22,689 nucleotides of DNA, taken from Fidelibacterota bacterium. GTDB lineage: Bacteria; Marinisomatota; Marinisomatia; Marinisomatales; TCS55. Within the stretch, counting starts at the first letter, position 1. Each line of letters begins with the position of its first letter. Below are positions 17,782 to 22,689 of this stretch, piece by piece. The position numbers were made by a program, and so were the translations under genes. The notes beneath the pieces are model-generated. The model did not search any database. It saw nothing but the letters and a program-made list of their open reading frames with translations, and was not told the DNA's origin. Where the stretch lies: NCBI GenBank assembly GCA_002717765.1, contig PBCB01000028.1:10320-33008 (forward strand), in the 5' to 3' direction.

Positions 17782-17852
17782 TGGGGCGTCGTCTAATGGT
17801 AGGACACCGGGTTTTGGTCCCGGCGGTTGGGGTTCGAGTCCCTACGCCCCAG
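17782..17852 (+). tRNA. tRNA-Gln (anticodon UUG)
   Basis: The cloverleaf folds fully. The acceptor TGGGGCG (17782-17788) pairs with CGCCCCA (17845-17851). The anticodon stem CCGGG/CCCGG surrounds the loop TTTTGGT with anticodon TTG at 17814-17816. The T stem TGGGG/CCCTA surrounds TTCGAGT. The D arm includes AATGGTAGGA. The discriminator is G at 17852, and the next bases (CAA) do not encode CCA, so the 3' end must be added enzymatically. It sits 46 bases after ispE and 10 bases before the prs start. Confidence 0.96.
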
Positions 17853-17862
17853 CAATAAAATT

Positions 17863-18807
17863 ATGAATGATCAATTAAAAATATTTTCTGGTCGAAGTAA
17901 TATTGCACTTGGCAAAGATATTGCAAATTATTTAGGCAAGGACCTTGGAAAGTTAACCATAAAAACCTTTTCTGATGGTGAGCTATGGCTTCAGTTTGAA
18001 GAAAACATAAGGGGTTGTGATGTTTTCATTATTCAACCTACAAATAGCCCTTCAGAGAATATTATGGAATTAATATTAATTATTGATGCAGCTGTTAGGG
18101 CTTCGGCAAAAACTGTGACCGCAGTTGTTCCTTATTTTGGCTATGGGAGACAAGATAGAAAGGACAATCCTCGCGTTCCAATATCATCACGGGTTATGGT
18201 TGATCTAATTACAGCAACGGGTGCAGATCGAATTATTACTATGGATTTACACTCTACCCAAATTCAAGGATTTGCTACAATCCCTTTTGATCATTTATAT
18301 AGCAGAATGGTTCTGCTTGACGCAATTAAATCACTAGGGCTTGATGAAAAAAAATCTGTAGTACTATCTCCAGATGTAGGCTCTGCTAGGATGAGTCAGT
18401 CTTATGCCAAAAAACTTGGCATGCATTTTGCTCTAATTGATAAAAGAAGATATGCCCCAAATAAAGCTGAAGTTATGCACCTTATTGGTGATTTAGATAA
18501 TAAAGATGTATTAATTATTGATGACATGATAGATACAGCAGGAACCACTGTGAACGCGGCGAATTCAGCAATTGAAAATGGTGCCAAGAGCGTTACTGCA
18601 GTTGCTACACATGCGGTATTATCTGGCCCAGCAATTGATAGAATAAAAGAATCAAAGATAAGCAAGCTTATTGTAACAGATACAGTTTCTATTCCTGAAA
18701 ATAAAAAATTACACAATATGCAAATTGTTACAGTATCAGAAGTTTTTGCAGAAGCAATAAAACGCGTTTATGATGGTAAATCAGTTAGCGCACTATTTGA
18801 ATTTTAA
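17863..18807 (+). CDS. prs: Ribose-phosphate pyrophosphokinase (PRPP synthase)
   Basis: Prs makes phosphoribosyl pyrophosphate from ribose 5-phosphate and ATP, for nucleotide, His and Trp synthesis. With the ATG at 17863 it has 314 residues, close to E. coli (315), and starts with the usual QLKIFSGRSN. An in-frame TTG at 17827 would lie inside the tRNA and is rejected. Class I features are FSDGE, PYFGYGRQDRKDNPRVPIS, the Mg-ribose motif TMDLHSTQIQGF, DKRR, and the PRPP loop VLIIDDMIDTAGTT. It has no Shine-Dalgarno sequence, only AATAAAATT after the tRNA, so tRNA and mRNA probably come from one primary transcript. rplY follows after 15 bases. Confidence 0.96.
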   Translation: MNDQLKIFSGRSNIALGKDIANYLGKDLGKLTIKTFSDGELWLQFEENIRGCDVFIIQPTNSPSENIMELILIIDAAVRASAKTVTAVVPYFGYGRQDRKDNPRVPISSRVMVDLITATGADRIITMDLHSTQIQGFATIPFDHLYSRMVLLDAIKSLGLDEKKSVVLSPDVGSARMSQSYAKKLGMHFALIDKRRYAPNKAEVMHLIGDLDNKDVLIIDDMIDTAGTTVNAANSAIENGAKSVTAVATHAVLSGPAIDRIKESKISKLIVTDTVSIPENKKLHNMQIVTVSEVFAEAIKRVYDGKSVSALFEF

Positions 18808-18822
18808 ATTTAGGTAAATATT

Positions 18823-19536
18823 ATGGAATCATTTTTTAAACTTGATGTAGAGCAAAGAGAACAAACTGGGAATGCAGCTGCGCGTTCTTTAAGAAGGAGC
18901 GGCAAAATACCAGTTAATTATTATTACAAAGGTGAATCAAATCAAAACATGTCCATTGATAAAAAAGTTTTGCATCAAGCAATACAGTCAGGGCAGCATG
19001 TTTTTGAGATGGAATTAGATGGAAACACAATTTATGTTACAGTAAAAGAAGCTCAATATCACCCTGTAACCGAAGAGATAATACATCTCGATTTATTACG
19101 AGTCAGAAGAGATGTAAAAATGAAATTTAGCATCCCTCTTAATTTAACTGGAGATGCTGTTGGAGCTGTTGAAGGCGGTATTGTATCTCAAGCAGCAACT
19201 TCAATAGAGCTGGAGTGCTTCCCTACAGATGTACCAGATAGTATTGATGTTGATATTACTAACTTAGAATTAAATGGGACTATAACCGCTATTGATATTT
19301 CACTTCCTGATGATACAGTACTTGTCTCAGCCGAAGATACTACAATTGCTATTTGTGCTCCTCCAAAAGCTGAAATTGAACCAGAAGTTGAAGAAGATGA
19401 GCTTGAAGAAGGAGAAGAACCAGCAGAAGGAGAAGAATCAGCAGATGCCAAAGAGGGAACAGATGGTGATAAGGGATCAGAAAAAGATGAAAAGGCAAAA
19501 GATGATTCATCTGAAGGAGATTCAAAAGAGGAGTAA
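18823..19536 (+). CDS. rplY: Ribosomal protein bL25, CTC (TL5) form with acidic tail
   Basis: bL25 binds 5S rRNA on the large subunit. This 237-residue protein is the long CTC/TL5 form. The RNA-binding N-domain (about 1-95) has R-G-like features NAAARSLRRSGKIP and YHPVTEEIIHLDLLRV. The second beta domain (about 97-180) contains GGIVSQAATSIELECFPTDVPDSIDVDI and the end motif AEDTTIAICAPP. From about residue 183 a 55-residue tail is almost wholly Glu, Asp, Lys, Ser and Gly and looks disordered. It sits between prs and pth, the order found in many bacteria, and its stop overlaps the pth start by one base. Confidence 0.94.
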   Translation: MESFFKLDVEQREQTGNAAARSLRRSGKIPVNYYYKGESNQNMSIDKKVLHQAIQSGQHVFEMELDGNTIYVTVKEAQYHPVTEEIIHLDLLRVRRDVKMKFSIPLNLTGDAVGAVEGGIVSQAATSIELECFPTDVPDSIDVDITNLELNGTITAIDISLPDDTVLVSAEDTTIAICAPPKAEIEPEVEEDELEEGEEPAEGEESADAKEGTDGDKGSEKDEKAKDDSSEGDSKEE

Positions 19537-20090
19537 TGATTTCATTTGTGGGTCTAGGTAATCCTGGTAATCATTATGCAGATACGAAGCACAATGCGGG
19601 ATTTTGGGTATTAGATGAGCTATGCAGAAGATGGAAAATTAATTTTCTTCCTGGAGATAGTGATTATGTCTATGCTGAAAGAAATGATAGCAAAGTGTTA
19701 CTAATTAAACCAACCACTGGTATGAATAATAGTGGCATAATTATAAAGTCCATTATAAAAAGATGGAATTTGAAATTAGAAAATTTTTATGTCATATTTG
19801 ATGATGTTGATTTACCATTAGGAAGCTTAAGGATTAAACCCTCAGGAGGCGATGGGTGTCATAGAGGGATGGAATCAATTATCTATCGATTAGGAAATAC
19901 CCAATTTCCTAGAATCAGATTTGGGATTGCCGCTGGCAAAAACCTAAGACCAGCTGAAGAATATGTTTTAAAGAACTTTAGAAAAAAAGATCAAGTATTG
20001 GCAAATGAAGTGATAGTAAAAGCTGCTGATGCTGCGGAATCCATAATAAATAATGGATTAAACAAAACAATGAATCAATTTAATGCTTGA
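19536..20090 (+). CDS. pth: Peptidyl-tRNA hydrolase
   Basis: Pth cleaves the ester bond of peptidyl-tRNAs dropped by ribosomes. The 184 residues (E. coli 194) begin FVGLGNPGNHY, with the catalytic His at H19 in TKHNAG and N9 in GNPG. PTTGMNNSG (59-67) and the Asp of VIFDDVDLPLG (D89) match the active site. The motif GGDGCHRG (104-111) has Arg at 110 where E. coli has Asn114, beside the conserved His109. The ATG overlaps the rplY stop by one base, which suggests coupled translation. Confidence 0.95.
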   Translation: MISFVGLGNPGNHYADTKHNAGFWVLDELCRRWKINFLPGDSDYVYAERNDSKVLLIKPTTGMNNSGIIIKSIIKRWNLKLENFYVIFDDVDLPLGSLRIKPSGGDGCHRGMESIIYRLGNTQFPRIRFGIAAGKNLRPAEEYVLKNFRKKDQVLANEVIVKAADAAESIINNGLNKTMNQFNA

Positions 20091-20106
20091 TAATCAATTT
20101 AAACCT

Positions 20107-20111
20107 AGGAG
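20107..20111 (+). promoter_or_regulatory. Shine-Dalgarno AGGAG deciding the hppA GTG start
   Basis: AGGAG at 20107-20111 lies 6 bases before GTG at 20118. The spacing and strength select the GTG over later starts, giving an N-terminus just before the first transmembrane helix. Confidence 0.7.
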
Positions 20112-20117
20112 TATTTA

Positions 20118-22280
20118 GTGGATAATCTTTTGTATTTAGCAACTTGTTCAGGAATAATCGCAATGTTATTTGCATTTTGGAAGACAAGTTGGATCAATAA
20201 GCAAGATCAAGGTACCGAAAAAATGGAACGTATTGGTCAAGATATTGCTAAAGGAGCGATGGCTTTTCTTAAGGCGGAATACAGGGTATTGGCGATATTT
20301 GTATTAGTAGTTGCATGCCTATTAGGTTTTGCAAATTATAATAAAGAGGGATCAAGTGCACTTGTAGCATTATCGTTTATTATTGGAGCATCAGCCTCAG
20401 GCTTAGCTGGATTTTTAGGAATGCGTGTTGCAACAAAGGCAAATAATAGAACCACAAATGCAGCACGAACCGGACTAGCTCCCGCTTTAAATGTGGCATT
20501 TACTGGTGGATCAGTTATGGGTCTTTCAGTAGTTGGGCTTGGCGTAATAGGGCTCAGCGTTCTCTTCATGTTTTATCTTTCATATTTTGATGGAGACTAT
20601 AATAAGATTTTAAATGTCATTTCTGGTTTTTCATTAGGCGCTTCATCCATTGCTCTTTTTGCAAGAGTTGGGGGAGGTATATATACCAAAGCAGCTGATG
20701 TTGGCGCTGACCTGGTTGGAAAAGTAGAGGCGGGAATTCCAGAAGATCACCCGCTAAATCCTGCCACTATTGCAGATAATGTAGGTGACAATGTTGGTGA
20801 TGTCGCTGGAATGGGTGCTGATTTATTTGAATCTTATGTTGGTTCAATTATTGGATCAATGGTGCTCGGAGCTACTATTTTATCATTTGGCTCATTCGAT
20901 GCATCTTTTGTTCTACTGCCTTTGGTTATAGCAGCTTCTGGAATTGTGGTTTCAATTATCGGCACATTTCTTGTATCTGTTAAAGAAGGTGGAAATCCTC
21001 AAAAAGCTTTAAACATTGGTGAATTTGGGTCATCTGGAATCATGGTTGTTGTTATGTATTTATTGATTACAAACCTTTTACCTGATTCATTTATTTTAGG
21101 TAATAATACGTATACAAGCTTAGGTGTTTTCTGGGCTTCAACAATTGGCCTATTTGCAGGGCTTGGCATTGGTATGATAACCGAACACTATACAGGGACC
21201 AATACTTCACCCACTCTATCTATTGCGCGTCAGTCATTAACGGGACCTGCTACAAATATTATTGCTGGCCTTGGTGTTGGTATGCAATCAACCGCTGGAC
21301 CTATTTTTATTATTGCTGCTGGCATAGTTGGTGCGCATTACTTTGCAGGACTTTATGGTGTGGCAATGGCCGCACTAGGCATGCTTGCTAATACAGGAAT
21401 TCAACTTGCAGTAGATGCATATGGACCAATTTCTGATAATGCGGGTGGTATTGCTGAAATGGCTGAACTTCCTAATGAAGTTCGAGAAAGAACAGATAAA
21501 TTAGATGCTGTAGGAAATACAACCGCTGCAATTGGAAAAGGTTTTGCGATAGGCTCTGCAGCATTAACAACATTAGCCTTATTTGCTGCTTATATGGTTA
21601 AGAGCGGAATTATCGATAAAGGAATTGATATTTCAAACCCCGCAGTAATGGCAGGTCTATTTATTGGTGGAATGTTGCCATTTCTTTTTTCATCCATGGC
21701 AATGGGCGCAGTTGGAAGAGCAGCCATGTCGATGATTGAAGAAGTTCGCCGTCAGTTTAGAGATATACCTGAGCTTAAATCTGCGTTAGATATATTAAAC
21801 AAAAGTGAAGAATCAAAATGGTCTAAAGAAGATCGTGAAGCATATGAATTAGGTCTAACGAAAGCTGATCACGGAAGATGTGTAGAAATCTCTACGCAAG
21901 CAGCAATAAAAGAAATGGTTATGCCAGGTCTATTAGCTGTTATTACACCGGTATTATTCGGCTTTGGACCAAAACTATTTGGAAGCGATCTTGGACCGCA
22001 AATGCTTGGAGGGCTATTGGCTGGAGTGACCGTATGTGGAGTATTAATGGCAATTTTCCAATCAAATGCCGGCGGCGCTTGGGATAATGCTAAAAAAATG
22101 ATTGAAGAAGGGATTAGTGTTGATGGCGAATCCTATGGAAAAGGCTCAGAAGCTCACAAAGCTTCTGTTGTTGGTGATACAGTAGGAGACCCATTTAAAG
22201 ATACATCAGGGCCATCCTTAAACATATTAATTAAACTTATGTCTGTAGTGTCATTAGTCATTGCGCCACTGATTGCTTAG
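20118..22280 (+). CDS. hppA: Membrane-bound ion-pumping pyrophosphatase, K+-dependent type
   Basis: This is a 720-residue integral membrane pyrophosphatase, which couples PPi hydrolysis to pumping of H+ and/or Na+. It has about 16 hydrophobic helices. Substrate-site motifs include [11 protein letters not shown], the Asp-rich [22 protein letters not shown], and the C-terminal [15 protein letters not shown]. The segment [10 protein letters not shown] (466-475) has Ala470 and Gly473. Ala at this first position (Lys in K+-independent enzymes) marks the K+-dependent class. E238 in DLFES occupies the helix-6 position typical of Na+-transporting or K+-dependent enzymes, whereas plant H+ pumps have DLFGS with the Glu one turn later. 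A Na+ or Na+/H+ pump is therefore the better guess, but ion specificity needs measurement. It starts 27 bases after pth and is followed by rpsF. Confidence 0.95.
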   Translation: MDNLLYLATCSGIIAMLFAFWKTSWINKQDQGTEKMERIGQDIAKGAMAFLKAEYRVLAIFVLVVACLLGFANYNKEGSSALVALSFIIGASASGLAGFLGMRVATKANNRTTNAARTGLAPALNVAFTGGSVMGLSVVGLGVIGLSVLFMFYLSYFDGDYNKILNVISGFSLGASSIALFARVGGGIYTKAADVGADLVGKVEAGIPEDHPLNPATIADNVGDNVGDVAGMGADLFESYVGSIIGSMVLGATILSFGSFDASFVLLPLVIAASGIVVSIIGTFLVSVKEGGNPQKALNIGEFGSSGIMVVVMYLLITNLLPDSFILGNNTYTSLGVFWASTIGLFAGLGIGMITEHYTGTNTSPTLSIARQSLTGPATNIIAGLGVGMQSTAGPIFIIAAGIVGAHYFAGLYGVAMAALGMLANTGIQLAVDAYGPISDNAGGIAEMAELPNEVRERTDKLDAVGNTTAAIGKGFAIGSAALTTLALFAAYMVKSGIIDKGIDISNPAVMAGLFIGGMLPFLFSSMAMGAVGRAAMSMIEEVRRQFRDIPELKSALDILNKSEESKWSKEDREAYELGLTKADHGRCVEISTQAAIKEMVMPGLLAVITPVLFGFGPKLFGSDLGPQMLGGLLAGVTVCGVLMAIFQSNAGGAWDNAKKMIEEGISVDGESYGKGSEAHKASVVGDTVGDPFKDTSGPSLNILIKLMSVVSLVIAPLIA

Positions 22281-22297
22281 AATTGAAGGAGATCTAA

Positions 22298-22689
22298 ATG
22301 AGATATTATGAAAGTTTATATATAGTTAACCCAAATTACGAACAAAGTAAAATTGATCAGGCAATGAAAGCTGTTTCAGATAAAGTGTCAGAATATGGAT
22401 TCAATGTTATTAATCATTTTGTTTGGGGTAAGAAGAGATTGGCTTACAATATTCAAGAGCATAAATATGGCTCTTATGTGCTAATGCATTTTGAAACTGA
22501 TTCCGTTGAAAATCTTGAACGATTTGAACGATTTATGGTTCTTCAAAAATCAATAGTTAGAAACCAAACAGTTCTACTTGATGAAAAACCTGAAAAGCAA
22601 TCTGAAAAAGAGCAGTCTGCTGAAGAAGACAAAAGTAATAGCTCAAAAGATGATTTAAAGGAATCAACTAAAGATAAGCCATCAGAAGA
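22298..22689 (+). CDS. rpsF: Ribosomal protein bS6, 3' end outside window
   Basis: The frame opens with RYYESLYIVNPNY after a clear GAAGGAGA site (22285-22292) and runs to the last base without a stop, giving 130 codons and two extra bases. Residues 1-95 are the S6 fold, which binds 16S rRNA with S18, with typical FVWGKKRLAYNIQEHKYGSY (41-60) and ERFMVLQKSIVRNQTV. From about residue 96 a Lys/Glu/Ser-rich tail begins and is still open at the edge, so the protein is longer than E. coli S6 (about 131-135 residues) by an unknown amount. ssb, rpsR and rplI often follow but are not visible. Confidence 0.92.
   Translation, partial: MRYYESLYIVNPNYEQSKIDQAMKAVSDKVSEYGFNVINHFVWGKKRLAYNIQEHKYGSYVLMHFETDSVENLERFERFMVLQKSIVRNQTVLLDEKPEKQSEKEQSAEEDKSNSSKDDLKESTKDKPSE

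Noticed and set aside
17827..17862. Longer prs beginning inside the tRNA
   Set aside because: The first 12 codons are the T arm and acceptor of tRNA-Gln; the ATG at 17863 gives the normal Prs N-terminus.
19292..19561. Lys/Gln-rich open frame overlapping the end of rplY
   Set aside because: It is a frame-shifted reading of the repetitive acidic tail of bL25 and has no independent support.
1..22689. CRISPR array, transposon, phage or toxin-antitoxin module
   Set aside because: I saw no regularly spaced repeats, transposase or integrase motifs, or small paired genes; gaps are too short to hide them.

Overview
The window is a densely coded, AT-rich bacterial chromosome segment with about 19 protein genes and one tRNA. 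No gene-free stretch exceeds about 130 bases. I see no transposase, integrase, phage gene or CRISPR array. The lineage cannot be fixed by eye. The organism is probably a marine, low-GC member of the FCB group (Fibrobacterota-Chlorobi-Bacteroidota), possibly Marinimicrobia/SAR406. The reasons are tandem secreted LVIVD propellers, the gene order tRNA-Gln/prs/rplY(CTC type)/pth, a membrane pyrophosphatase with Na+-type residues, and many starts without a Shine-Dalgarno sequence. This placement is inference.

Layout. Bases 1-4163 (+) hold a secreted beta-propeller cassette: the 3' part of one LVIVD-type gene, a complete paralogue with N-terminal Ig-like domains, and a YncE-like propeller carrying a Met/His-rich insert. 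Bases 6349-4167 (-) hold fabA, ychF and a four-helix membrane protein of unknown function. Divergent from fabA is a FabI/FabL-like enoyl-ACP reductase (6470-7252, +). Bases 8285-7254 (-) hold yqgE/algH and a small TPR lipoprotein. Divergent from yqgE are uvrA and a long transketolase-like gene (8418-13579). Bases 13662-17735 hold ruvB, queA, ispD, ispF and ispE, with short gaps or overlaps throughout. From 17782 to the window end come tRNA-Gln(UUG), prs, rplY, pth, hppA and the start of rpsF.

How the genes fit together. Most are housekeeping genes: nucleotide excision repair (UvrA), Holliday-junction migration (RuvB), queuosine (QueA), three consecutive steps of the MEP isoprenoid pathway (IspD, IspE, IspF), PRPP synthesis, translation (L25, Pth, S6, YchF), fatty-acid synthesis (FabA plus an enoyl reductase) and PPi-driven ion pumping (HppA).

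The least understood parts are the secreted propeller cassette with its candidate metal-binding loop, the transketolase-like enzyme with a GEG in place of the canonical GDG cofactor motif, the small membrane protein at 4167-4667, and the inverted repeats upstream of uvrA and ruvB. I found no clear evidence of a wholly new defence or mobile system.
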